DNA of 64,000 bases from Chondrus crispus (lineage: Eukaryota > Rhodophyta > Florideophyceae > Gigartinales > Gigartinaceae). Where the stretch lies: NCBI RefSeq assembly GCF_000350225.1, contig NW_005178873.1, positions 517,453 to 581,452 of the forward strand, read 5' to 3'. The first letter of the stretch is position 1. The number at the start of each line of letters is the position of its first letter. The notes below the pieces were generated by a model. The model had not been told where the DNA came from and did not search any database. It saw only the letters and a program-made list of their open reading frames with translations. This document shows positions 9,855 to 19,673 of the stretch, piece after piece. The translations under genes were made by a program, and so were the position numbers.

Positions 9855-10611
9855 ATGGACTCCGAATCTCGCCGCCGCTCCGTCAAGGTCGTCCGCGTCC
9901 TTTGCGATGGCTGCGAGCGAGCCAGCGCCGTATCCTACTGCAACGAGTGTAACGAGACCGCTTGCCATGCTTGCGTCGAACAACTCCACGTCCGCGGCAG
10001 GCGCCAGTCCAAGAGGTCGCCGCCGCGTTCGTGCAAAGGCCGCGCCATGAGGGATCTCCAAAAGACCGTGGGCGTACTCGCTCTCTGCAAAATGTGCCGT
10101 GCCCGTCCAGCATATGTAAGCATACTCTACAGAACGAACAAATGACACCACCACTAGCGAACACACACACACACACACACGTACACACACAAACACACAC
10201 ACACACACACACAAACCCCGCTCCACCATGCTGACACGACGCCAATCCGACTGCCTGCTTGTTTCTTTTTCGTTGTCCTGTCTCGACATGTAGCGCTATA
10301 ACAATGCGGAAGTTTATCCGCTGTGCAACGAGTGTCGGCATTCTTACTCCAAGTCTGCTTCCGCACCAGCACAAGACATTGTCAAACGCGCCATTGCGGA
10401 TGACTTGAGCAGGTCGTCTAAGCCATCCAGCATGTCACATGCTGGGGCAGGGACAGGAGCGTCGGGCTCGTCCCGGCGTCGTCCAAAACACTCATCACAC
10501 CACAGCTCACACGGGCACCACAAGAGCAGGCGAGAGCGCAGAAATGGTGAAGACGAGAGTACTGGTGATGATATGGGATCAGTGTTCAGCAGGGAGAGCT
10601 CTGCAGAGTGA
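9855..10611 (+). CDS. B-box-like double zinc-binding protein (one intron)
   Basis: Exons 9855-10115 and 10294-10611 join in phase 0 (donor GTAAGC, acceptor GTAG) to encode 192 residues. The first module, LCDGCERASAVSYCNEC followed by ETACHACVEQLH, has B-box-type cysteine spacing (CxxC, CxxC, CxxC). A second cysteine set spans the intron: LCKMCRARPAY in exon 1, then PLCNECRHSY in exon 2. The C-terminal 70 residues are a Ser/His/Arg-rich disordered tail (HSSHHSSHGHHKSRRERR). B-box proteins in plants are often transcriptional regulators, but there is no CCT or RING domain here, so no specific function is assigned. The start ATG is in CACCATGG context. The intron contains a CA microsatellite. Confidence 0.75.
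10160..10213. repeat. (AC)n microsatellite inside the B-box gene intron
   Basis: An AC-dinucleotide array broken by GT and AA interruptions fills much of the 178-bp intron between exon 1 and exon 2. Confidence 0.95.
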
Positions 10612-11765
10612 GAGACAGGGCTTACTGACGTGTGCGTGTGTGCTTTTCACTATCGTTTGGTGCAGGGTGCTAAAGATGCCGAACGATATTATGTAGTAGC
10701 GTTGGTTGTGGGGCGTGGGGCGTAGAGGGATTGTCTACGGGGGCCAGGACGGGTTTGTCGTATATTGGTGCGGCTGTGTGCGAAGTGGTAGCACGCACTC
10801 TACTCTAGTGCAGCGTCCCCACGCCCCCGCGGCCATGTTTTTTTTTTTTTTCCTGGCCTCTCCACATATAGTATGCAAGAGGGGCTTCATCCTGTGAGGC
10901 AAGGAGCGCTGTGCTTTCCGGCTTCGGATTAATAGTTTTTCCACATGCAGAATGAAAGAGACAGCACGGCTGCCGTTTCACCGATGACACGATCACGTGA
11001 AAAGCCTCTTCACCTGTGCTCCGGAGGCGGAACTTGCTGCGTGTAGAGATACAGGCGAAAGGAAGAGGCGGAACTAGTTGCCGGTAGAGATGCAATCGCC
11101 ATTTGTCATACTAGCTGTTTGTTCGCCAGGCCAAAAAAAAAACAGCACGGCCAATGAAGTGGGCCAGACGCTGATCCGGTGCGTGCTGCGCAACGTGATG
11201 CGATCCACACATATGCGATCCACACAAAATAGTGGGTTTACTGTACGCATAACGAATTCTGCAATGATTTGTCCAAAAATTTGCAATGCGTATTACAAGT
11301 GTAAATCAAAACAGAATTCTGAAGCACAGCCGAAATAGAATAGCTTTATTTGAAGACATACAAGGGGTCACCCTATCTTTGGGACAACAAGAATGTTTTA
11401 AAGAAGAAATAACTTCCCGTAACCTGTTGTGACTGGTGGGTTATCTTCGAAAATGAACCCTCCGACCTTGTCAGTCTCTCTGTAAAGCGTTCCCTCTATA
11501 TGTGCAAGCTCTAGGAGCTTGCACATATGGGTACTGTACAGTGTGTCAGATTGTGACGCTGAACTGACCCTTTCCATCATTCATGCTCCACCGGCGGAAC
11601 TCAGGCACGGCTTGGGCTTTTAGACAGACTACCCTTCCCGCTCAACCTCAGAGCTTTACAGTTATTGGCATTGAAAACCCACACTCTCGCCTTGCCACAG
11701 CAATTCCACTAGCGAGCCACATTTGCCTTCCCCATGCCCGACCTCCTTGCACAAATCGCAGCCTT
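10612..11765. other. Intergenic region with poly-T, palindrome and a possible transposon end
   Basis: No gene is supported. Visible items are a poly-T run near 10839-10850, a short direct repeat of GCGATCCACACA (about 11200-11226) followed by GGGTTTACTGTA, and a 31-bp palindrome (separate entry). GGGTTTACTG followed by TA resembles a pogo/mariner terminus, but no partner end was found. Confidence 0.4.
11498..11528. repeat. Perfect 14-bp palindrome with 3-bp spacer
   Basis: ATATGTGCAAGCTC (11498-11511) and GAGCTTGCACATAT (11515-11528) are exact reverse complements separated by TAG. It could be an operator-like site, a transposon remnant or a hairpin. Confidence 0.8.
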
Positions 11766-12475
11766 CTACTTGAGGTCTTCTTCTAAAGGCACGATTGATT
11801 TTGCTCGCGTTGCTCCAAACGAAGTGACAAGCAGGTCCCCACCGACTGCATTTGTCGATTTAATCCCCTTGTCATCATCTTCTTTCTCTGAGTCCTCTTT
11901 TTCAGCCTCGTAAGTGGCTTTTTTCGACAAGCCTAGTAGCTCCGGTACTACAGCTGATGTAGCCCCCTCCGACCCATATACATTGACATCAGTTCCCCCC
12001 GGTCGGCGGACGCCACTTGGGGCTTCAAACAGTCTCAACATGCGTTCTTCGGCACCCGACACGTATTTTCTACCCTCTTTATCGCAGAATTGCACGGCAA
12101 ACAAGGCATATCTATGAACTTGCGGTCTCGCCCATTCAACAAAACGATGGCATCCGTCCTCTTCCACTTCTGCGATAATCCGTGCCGTCTTATCTAATCC
12201 GTGCCGTCTTATCTTCGCTGCAGGTGAGGAGGTACCTTCCTTGTGGTTCCCAAGCTGGATCCGCAACCATATCAAAGTGCCCACTGGGTGCTGACTTTGC
12301 AAGGAACTCGACGTTGCTATCTGTAAGTGACTTTGCCCGCCAGCAGTGCAAAGCACCAGCAAAATTATGTCCAAGGACCTCATCGCACTTCGCATTGACA
12401 AAGGACGCTCCGAAGAATCCTAAAGCATGAGCAGAGCTTCCACCTAGCAGTCCAAAACGTCCAAAAAGGTCGGGA
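11766..12475 (-). pseudogene. ELP2: ELP2 (Elongator subunit 2) gene fragment, broken
   Basis: The reverse strand encodes recognisable central WD40 blocks of Elongator complex protein 2. In order these are LGFFGASF, a HNFAGALHCW block and SGHFDMVADPAW; then YLLTCSEDKTARI; then RFVEWARPQVHRYAL and YVSGAEERMLRLFEAP; then LLGLSKKA. These match the ELP2 signature (WHEIARPQ-H-Y, RFVSGADEK-RVFEAP, LGLSNKA). The frame is interrupted at 12177-12214 by a 19-bp tandem duplication that shifts the reading frame inside the EDKTARI block. Both the N-terminal WD repeats and the entire C-terminal half of ELP2 are missing. The acidic Lys/Glu-rich end (EAEKEDSEKEDDDK) precedes the stop. Intact ELP2 is usually about 800 residues; here fewer than 240 codons survive, so it is a dead fragment. 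A functional copy must lie elsewhere. Confidence 0.82.
12177..12214. repeat. 19-bp tandem duplication disrupting the ELP2 fragment
   Basis: AATCCGTGCCGTCTTATCT occurs twice back to back (12177-12195 and 12196-12214). Nineteen is not a multiple of three, so the duplication shifts the ELP2 frame. Confidence 0.95.
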
Positions 12476-13236
12476 CGCTATGTTGAGCATGGCAGTCCTG
12501 CTGAGGGACGGGGGGAACGGGGTTGCGAGGGATGCCGCGCGGGCCTCGAGGCAGTTCCAGGACGCGATGGCGGGGCGCAATGAAGACGTAGTGGAGCAGT
12601 TTCTCGGGAAACTGGTGCGGGAGGGAGTCAGGCTTGGTCGGGCGTAATGGGGGACACGGGACACGAACCACTGGGACTCTTGCGCCATAGCTGCTTCGAA
12701 AGTGTTGTATGAAGTCACGCAGCAACGCTGGCGCGTTGGTCGACCCACACGACCCACGCTGCTTTCCCTCTTACGTACACCAGGCCCGTTCATTCCCCTT
12801 TCTCATAAACAGGTCTTGTGTCTTGTCGTCAAAAGCTCCATTTCGTTCCTCAATAACCGGTCGCCCCCTCAAAAAACGCGTTACGAAACCCTTAGCTAAA
12901 CATGATGTCTACCAGCCCGTCCCGTCATGGTCTACCGCAAACACGTTGTGCCCTCGCGTGGTCTCAGCCTTGGGGCGCACTTCCGGCAGCTCGAAATTGC
13001 AAAACACCTCGCTCCCAACCTTGCGGAGGATAAAATCCGGTACACAAAACGCCGCCTCCACGACGTCACACAAGCTCACAAGGGACGAACTCGTCTTTTT
13101 TCACGACCTCCGCGGAAAGCCCATGCTGTGCGTGCCGCTCGGCAACCCATAATGTTCCGATAAAATGTACAAAGCGCCTCCCTTGTTCATCAGCATTATT
13201 TGCTGATGCGTATTTGCGAGAGGGTTAGGAGCTGCA
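12476..13236. other. Unassigned stretch with short open frames
   Basis: A small + strand frame (12480-12647, 55 codons, containing DAARASRQFQDAMAGRNEDV) and overlapping frames at 12709-13163 are open but not recognised. The 12927-13163 frames (MVYRKHVVPSRGLSLG...; LTRDELVFFHDLRGKPM...) may be a degraded N-terminal part of the phosphotransferase-like pseudogene downstream. Nothing here is strong enough to call a gene. Confidence 0.25.
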
Positions 13237-13711
13237 ATGCGCTACTTTGTCCAACTGATACCAACGTTAGTGGACATGGCGAAACAGCTAGATAGATACA
13301 ATCAGCCCATATTCATGGTGCATGGTGACTTTGCAAGACGAAACATAGGATGCAAAGAATATGATGGTATAAAGCAAAAACATGTTACTCCTCGACTGGT
13401 AGTTCGGGGCCATCTTACACCCATTTTTCGACATTGAAGAAAGAAATATTGAGTGGGGGGAGTCGGTCGACGTATATTTCAGCTTGTGGGATGAGTATGC
13501 ATTCCTACAAGAGGCACGAGAAGCGTACAAGTTGTCGAAAGGAATGGGACATTTGTTGAAGTTGCGGGGAGCGATGGCGTGCGTTCGAAAAGCAACAGTA
13601 CAGAATATGTTTGGACATTCAGTGCATGCTGTATATTATGGTAACTGTGTCATGGCGATTAAAAGACAATTTGAAGAGCGGCAACCATGGAAGGTGCAAG
13701 ACAAAGCGTGA
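13237..13711 (+). pseudogene. Phosphotransferase (APH/choline-kinase fold)-like pseudogene
   Basis: One frame reads IFMVHGDFARRNIGCKEYD, resembling the HGDxxxxN catalytic loop of aminoglycoside phosphotransferase/choline-kinase-fold enzymes. Continuing in the next frame is LLLDW, an in-frame TAG, then FGAILHPFFDIEERN, corresponding to the metal-binding DxE-type segment of that fold. It continues as VDVYFSLWDEYAFLQEAREA to a stop at 13711. A frameshift near 13390 and a nonsense codon at about 13400 break it. Without a profile search I cannot name a closer family; protein-kinase-like relatives are possible. An intact paralogue elsewhere in the genome would be expected. Confidence 0.5.
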
Positions 13712-15649
13712 AGTATCCCCTCAGATGAAAATTTCGTGTTGAAATGGACGTGCTTAGAAGCGAGAATTGTCAGCTGTAACCACACTTAAACATCGTGGTC
13801 GTCCATCGGAGCACGGTCGCGAGGGGAGAGACTGAATGAATGCATCTCTTAGCGACAAGACACATGACCTGTTTAGAAAAAAGGGGAAAGAACGGGGCTC
13901 ATACGAGGACAACGGTCCAATAGGCATAACAGTAAGTAGGTCGACTAGCCCTCGTATTTGTACATGGTGGACACTTTTCCTGTTGCTTGAGAATGTCCGC
14001 GTCTATTGTCGTCAACTCTCCGTCCTCCGACTCCCACCTGCCTCTTACCCTTCCTATGGCCGTTCGGACTTCGACCGCAGCCTCGAGTCACAGCAATGCA
14101 TGTTTTCGCACGAGCGCCCTGGGAGGGCCCTGGACGGAAAACCAGGCGAAAAGTTTTACCAAAATTACAGTATTACATCAAAAATTTCCCAATGTCCCGC
14201 CCGCCGCCGCTCACTGTTTGGGCGGGAGCAAAGGGATTGGGTCTGTGGCGCGGGAGTGACACCGGTCCTCACTTTTTATCGCCACCTTCCATTTTCGAGC
14301 AGGCCATACTGCTTTCGAGCAGTATGCCTGATTCATTCGCTGTCTTAGGGCTCACAGGCCCGGCTTCGTAAGCCACCTTTGTCACGAAATGTCGCACTGA
14401 GCGACAAAGGATCTGTGAGGAAAAAAAACGCTGGCAAACCAATTGCTCGCTGCGAACACCACTCAGCATGCAGGTATCATTGGCCTGAAAGACCGGCAAA
14501 TTCACGGAAAGTCGTCGCAGGATAATCGATCGCTCCAAAGTGAATTCGGAACGCTTTCCAGCTTCATATCAACATCGCCCGGTGCGCACGTAGGAGCTCC
14601 AGCACTGCAGGATGCCTGCGTCCGGAAGATTATGGTTAGCAGGGTATTAACCAAGGTGCCCGTAGGGCGTGACACCCGTGCACATCGTTTGGGTTTGCCA
14701 GGTCTCTTTGCAGCTCAATGAGCACTGGTATATGAAGCTAGCGAGCCTCTCGATTTCACGTTGGAGCAACCCCATGTGCTGCAACGAATTTCCGTTTTTT
14801 TGATTGTCTTTCAGCTCCGTGATGTCAGTCTGCGCAGTCGTGGTCGCAGCGAGAATTTTGTTTTCTTTTCTTGGAAGAAGTGTCAGGGGCCTGGGAAGCG
14901 TGCTTTCGCATAAGATGAGGAGCCGAAAAACAATTTGCGGAGAGATGCCAGTGTATGGGAACTCGTCTCTGCGTTCCACAGTGCATGTAACTCGAGATGT
15001 TCTGAAGTCCAGTGTGGAGAGCGTTAGCGAGAATGGCGTTTGTGTTCGCTTTGAAAGGTACATTGGAGTCAAGGTGTTAGGAAGATACGAAACCAGAGGC
15101 CTATGTTTTTGGTAGGGGGTTGCCAATCGATCGACGGAGGGTCAACGGAGAGTTACTCGAAATAAAGGATAGGTTTGTATTGACAGAAGAACGTGCATTG
15201 CGAAAAGGACAGTGTGGGGTTACACATGCATGATCTTACGCGGTACAGGAGACGCACAAGGAGGAAGTTGCAACGCAACGTTGTGGTGAAAGAAGTTGAC
15301 GGAAGTTTGCAGCCCAGGAGAAGGTTAGCTTGCATCTACTGAGCACCAGGACGGAGAGCGTAAATGCAAGGGAAGACGACAGCCGTGCGGTTTTTCGGTC
15401 GAACGAGAAGAGCGCGCAAGTGTGGAACATACAGATAGTGACCGAAGTTTAGGTGGAGAACGAAAAGGGCTGGCAAGACATCACAACCAGATTTCAGATT
15501 CCTGCTTTACGGATGTTGCGGAATTGGATCGCACCTGGCGTGCGAGTGATAGGACTGTGCTTTCGGGAACGTTACTGTAGTTCGCGCGAATCGCAGTCTG
15601 GTGCGCGCTGCTTTCGCAAAAGCGATGCCATTGCCATCAATGAGTATAT
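13712..15649. other. Non-genic, decayed stretch
   Basis: About 1.9 kb with only short unrecognised frames. The one clear structure is a pair of diverged inverted homologous segments (14443-14592 and 14720-14870), listed separately. It ends at the CCCTAATGCC terminus of the piggyBac-like element. Confidence 0.4.
14443..14870. repeat. Diverged inverted pair of a coding-like segment
   Basis: The + strand at 14443-14592 reads LLAANTTQHAGIIGLKD, then SLQSEFGTLSSFI. The - strand at about 14870-14720 reads ILAATTTAQTDITELKD, then LLQREIERLASFI. The DNA also matches, sharing CTCGCTGCGA, CTGAAAGAC, GCTCCAA and AGCTTCATAT in the same order. The two copies face each other about 130 bp apart. The encoded segment looks helical or coiled-coil; its family is unknown. 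Confidence 0.6.
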
Positions 15650-15666
15650 CCCTAATGCCAGCCGCC

Positions 15667-15690
15667 CATGATCAGTACACTGATCATGGA
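15667..15690. repeat. Subterminal palindrome of the piggyBac-like element
   Basis: CCATGATCAGT and ACTGATCATGG flank a 2-base centre. A related, weaker palindrome (CATGATCGGTGTAGTGATCA) lies about 200 bp further in. The second family copy has equivalent palindromes at equivalent spacing, so they are candidate transposase-binding sites (inference). Confidence 0.6.
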
Positions 15691-15957
15691 TCTTTCACCC
15701 AACAAAGGTTCGATCCATGTTTGAGCGTCAGTCACGAAACTTGGTTCAGGGGTAGAAGACCCCGATATCAACCATTCTGCTGAGTCTCAAGAGCCAAACA
15801 CTACTGGTGTGGAAGATAGAGGGCCTCTAATTTCGGGTTCTCAGCCAAGAAAAAGACACCCAAAATAAACCCATGATCGGTGTAGTGATCAGCAGCACGG
15901 TCCGAAGAAGGACAAAATAGACCAACTGCAGCCCTTAAGGGTATTGTTTACCTATGT

Positions 15958-18907
15958 TCATGCCCTTTGGCTTCTTTGACGACGATAACTCCGTCGAGAA
16001 GTGCGTCGTGTTCGCCGCGCGGTGCTGCTCCGTAGAGTGCTACTCTCAAGAATGCGTCTTCTAGTCCTCGGAGACTCTGAAGAGCTACCCGAATCGTTCC
16101 GGGCTCGGCGATTTGGGGTCACATTTTGCGGAGCGGACCCATTTGAGTTTGCTCTGTTTCGAGATTGGGATGGGGCAGTAGTGGTCCGCGTCACTAGATC
16201 TGTGGCCAAATGCCACACCGACTAACAGCTTTTTCTTAAACCAGGGTACACACTCTCATGCAAATGTGCACATTATAAAGATTTCATTTGTGTGAAGAAC
16301 GATGTCCTCTCTAGCCCCCTGCGTTTTGTCCGCAAAGCGCGCAATACAAAGCTTGGGCTGCTTTTTCGGCTGATGCCATTGGACTGATAGCCTAAGACGC
16401 ACACCGTCAGGGGCATTAAAAATATAAGTCTGTTGCTTTGACGGTTTACAGCCAAGTTTCTTAATCGCTTTGCATCTTCTGAAGTAGTTTCGCCTAGCTC
16501 TTGATCCTCGCTTTGGTTTCTCCTCTCCTGAATCGCATCTACATACGAAAGCAGTTCAATAGCTACATCATGACTAAAATCAGCCATCGCCTGGACCTTA
16601 TTAAGCGCGTTTCTGTATGACTCTAAAGACCGAAAGGAAGCTCTGTCTTCGAGAAGATCCCGTCTCTGAAAAATTACCCAGGCTATAAATCCATTAATGT
16701 ACAACGTCTTGATAGTCTTGCAAATCAACTTCTGCTCCCACTTTAAATTTTATGTTGATAAGCGTAACATTTCTCTTGCCTGCGTACCACTATCTACTCT
16801 TCCTTTTGTCTTAGAGTATAGGATTTGAGAAAATTGCTTTAAAAGCTTTAGGGGAGAGAAGGGACCCTTTCCTTTCACATATTCGTTGACAGCGCGCCAA
16901 AATGAGTACCTTGACTTGAGTGTAGATAATAGTTCCGCATCAGCAAAGGTTGGAGGCGCCGCCTCTGCACCATCCAAATGTGCCCACGTTACGAAGAAAT
17001 CCTATTTCGCCGGCTGCACCTCCTTAGAGGTCTCCGCAATTTTTTGTGAGCATTTCGCAACGACAGTGTAAAGAATACCCGTTTCTGCTGCAACACTGTA
17101 TGTGACAAACTGGACCCCAGTCACCAAGAATTGGTGAAGCATCTGCCCTATGCGCTTTGCTGGAACGAACTGGCGAAACCTTTCGTCCCCAGCGTCACAG
17201 CTAATGATTTTAGCAGCATCCAACGTTAGAGCAGGGTATACAGTTCCTGGTGCAACCGTAGTCTTAATCTCAGCAGAAGAAAGATTTAAAATTTGTTCTC
17301 CGAAGGCCATGCCACTGTTTGCATTGTCGGACGCCCTCCACGCATCATGTTCCAGCTCATCCACATCAATGAGGGCCAAGGCGTTCGGGGAGCACGCCAA
17401 CCAGTCCTTACCTTTAATCCCCAACATTCCACACTCATACACCACTTGTAAAAACAGCATCCGTTCCATTGCTTTGAGGACCGCCCCCTCATTTGCTGAT
17501 CCTCTCATCATCGGTTCTGTGGATACCTTTCCACTTAACCACCCGTCTCAAAAATCTTCAACCACTGCGCTGTCGTGCGTTCTTCCACTTCCCTTTCTGT
17601 TTGCATTCCTAAAAATGCTCGCACAAGTCCACTTTTCATCAGTATCTTTCCAGCGTTTGTATCCGTTATGCGAAACTGCCTGACAACAAACCAGTCGGCG
17701 CATCTTTGCCCCCCTGATAAAACAGTACACATCTTTAGGACCTCACCTTCGAGGAAGTCTTTTTGATCCTGCGAGGTCGACGGAGGACGCACAACAGCTC
17801 CAAGATTTTCACGCTTATTAAACAAAACCTCGTTCAAAATGCAGCCTTTCGGTACCGCAATCCATATTCTCAGATTGTCATTAATTAAACTAGGTACATT
17901 GGAAAGGAACCTGATGAATTTGGCAAACTTGTCTCTCCCATGCTCGCGAATGGCAATGGCAGTTATCTTGTCATTACCGACTGCACGGGAGCCGTCTCGT
18001 CTCACGCGCTTCGTCGCAAAAAAGCATGCCGGACCTAAATTAGGGTAGTCATCTACAACAAAGCCCGTCGCCTGTCATTATGCATCGGGGGCAGTGCTGA
18101 TGAGCTCCCCTGTCCTTCCTGGTTTGCCAGAGACCTCTTGCGCTTCATTTTCCCTGATTCCGTTGTTGTTGTTACCATTTGTATGTGCGTCGTTGCCATT
18201 TACGGTACTTGGTGCGGTGACCGCATCATTCATTCCTTCATCGTCCTCCTCGACGTCACAAGGAAGTGGATCAAGGTCCGACTTACCGACAAATGGATGC
18301 GCTCGTAGAGTGTGTTCCGGTATTATGAGCATGCAGCCTATCCCAGATTCCATCAGACATTTAAGAATAGATTCCTTCCCATATCCTCGATCAGCCGATA
18401 TAATAAAACCTCCGAGGGCTTGCTCTCCCTTTCCTTCTGTCAAAGTTCTCACTGGTTTTTGCACGGAATCAACTACTGTCTCACTTCTTCTTCTAAACCG
18501 TAGTGCCATGGTGATTCTAAACAAGGCATCAGCAATGGCGTCTGCAGAATGGCCTTCTCGATCGGCTTTGCGCGACCTTAAATTCTTCACTTGATTATCT
18601 GCAGCTCTAGTACCATAAAGCTCGTCATCAAGAGTTGCTAGTAAACGCGAAGGAATAAAAAATCTCTCTTGTGTCTCTAAACGCCAAGAAATCAACTCCG
18701 AGAGGCAATGTGTTTGGTCACGTTGTGATTGCCATGTAGAATCCCCCTGGTTACCATGTCCAGTAGCGTAGTATGCAAGAATGCTGCTCGCAATAAATTG
18801 CACTCTGCCAAGAGAAGGATAGACGCTCCCGGTTCCGCCCATTAGTGACATAGTTTTCTGAAAACTGAAACCCGTGCAATGGGACAGTAGGAGTACTGAA
18901 ACATAAC
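15958..18907 (-). pseudogene. DDE transposase / YqaJ nuclease polyprotein, frameshifted
   Basis: Read on the minus strand, the pieces are as follows. (a) 18907-18078 is a DDE-type core with LDDELYGTRAADNQVKNL, RKADREGHS, then FIISADRGYGKESIL and LIIPEHTLRAHPFVG; it ends in an acidic, Asn-rich linker. (b) 18005-17535 contains GGQRCADWFVVRQFRITD, the N-terminal motif of YqaJ/lambda-exonuclease-like nucleases. (c) 17511-17002 has NEGAVLKAMERM, DWLACSPNALALID, SSAEIKTTV and IGQMLHQFLVTGVQFV, matching the YqaJ catalytic order. (d) 16977-16750 has KTKGRVDSGTQ, resembling the GGVD region of piggyBac transposases. (e) 16728-15958 has SYRNALNKVQAMADF and a degraded Cys-rich end (YCALCGQNAGG). Frames change between each block and stops interrupt (e). 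The N-terminus is lost at the LTR insertion. Confidence 0.65.
17002..17740 (-). other. YqaJ-like exonuclease domain within the transposon
   Basis: The domain begins at GGQRCADWFVVRQFRIT (about 17710). It continues through NEGAVLKAMERM and WLACSPNALALID to AEIKTTV, the position of the catalytic D-(x)n-ExK core of PD-(D/E)xK nucleases. The usual SPDG is SPNA here, so the aspartate is replaced by asparagine, consistent with inactivation or divergence. MLHQFLVTGVQFVTY matches the downstream QxxxQ helix region. A frameshift sits between 17535 and 17511. Confidence 0.6.
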
Positions 18908-19546
18908 TGTAGTACAATTCCGTACCACAACCCCCCGGCGAGATGATAACCGCGCGGGAGGGCGGGTGCTACTGTAGCGAGCGGGCGTACACGCGCCCGC
19001 CGCCGCGTACAGTAGTACCCCAAGGGTCCGGCGTGGGACAGCTGGTAGCAGCAGGCGTGGCCACGGGTAACACGTGGCACAACCGTTGGCCGGGATCGTG
19101 GCCACGGGCACACGTGTATAATCCGTACGGTGGCTAACTAGTAAGTAGTAGTTAATGGCACAAATTAAGTAATTGTGTACAGTAGCTGGTACACAGTAAG
19201 TGGCAGTTACTGCAGAGGGACAGGTGTCCTGGCGTCCTACTTAGGGGTTAAGATCGGGGACACCTGCCCGTCCCAGTAAAGAGGGGGCAGACTCATCTCT
19301 CTTCCCTTTACGGCTAATTGCTATCCCCGTTCCGGTTTCCCTTTTAGTCTCACGTTTCTAACCCGTGACCGGCCGTCCGGTTATAACACCACTGTCCGAC
19401 TGCGCGTCATCGGCCACGTGAGCCTTCCCTCTTTTCGAGTCCTTCCGTACGTTTGTGTTCGCGCGTGGGTTACCCAGCGGCGCGCGCTCCCTTACCTCTA
19501 ACCCCCCTCGTTTCCGAGTGGTCGGGAAAAAGGTAGTTATACCACA
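18908..19546 (+). repeat. 5' LTR of Ty3/gypsy element A
   Basis: The 639-bp segment begins TGTAGTACAATTCC and ends GTTATACCACA, so it has TG...CA ends and an inverted terminal pattern. The solo LTR at 23991-24652 has the same end style (TGTGGCATAAC...GTTATACTACA) and similar length. A primer-binding-like TGGTACTCCTG follows 3 bases later. The 5 bases before it are ATAAC; no matching downstream flank was found. Confidence 0.65.
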
Positions 19547-19549
19547 TTT

Positions 19550-19560
19550 TGGTACTCCTG
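19550..19560 (+). other. Candidate primer-binding site of element A
   Basis: TGGTACTCCTG starts three bases after the LTR end, the expected position and first bases (TGG) for a tRNA-primed minus-strand start. The tRNA was not identified. Confidence 0.4.
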
Positions 19561-19673
19561 TGGAGGGAATATAACTACAGAAGTTGAGCCCGCACTGAAT
19601 CGCCAGCGCGAGCAATTTCCGATCGGATTGAAAGAGGTCGAAAATCACCACGTCGATCGCCAGTGATAAGACG

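Larger units (their letters stand above)
15650..18907 (-). mobile_element. piggyBac-like DNA transposon with YqaJ-type nuclease, truncated by an LTR element
   Basis: The left terminus is CCCTAATGCCA at 15650, preceded by ATAT (15646-15649). The same terminus and flank occur in the second family copy at 47747. A palindrome, CATGATCAGT-AC-ACTGATCATG, sits just inside the end, and a related one recurs at about 15873-15892. The coding strand is minus. The transposase frame runs toward 18907 and is cut there by the 5' LTR of a Ty3 element, so the right terminus is missing. CCC-starting ends and a 4-bp flanking repeat are piggyBac features, although classic piggyBac uses TTAA. The element is decayed, with several frameshifts. 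Confidence 0.68.

Noticed and set aside
10160..10213. CA array considered as CRISPR or telomere-like repeat
   Set aside because: Pure dinucleotide microsatellite inside an intron, no spacers.
9684..10289. Antisense frame over the B-box gene
   Set aside because: Cys/Val tracts arise from the CA microsatellite and CT-rich leader read backwards.
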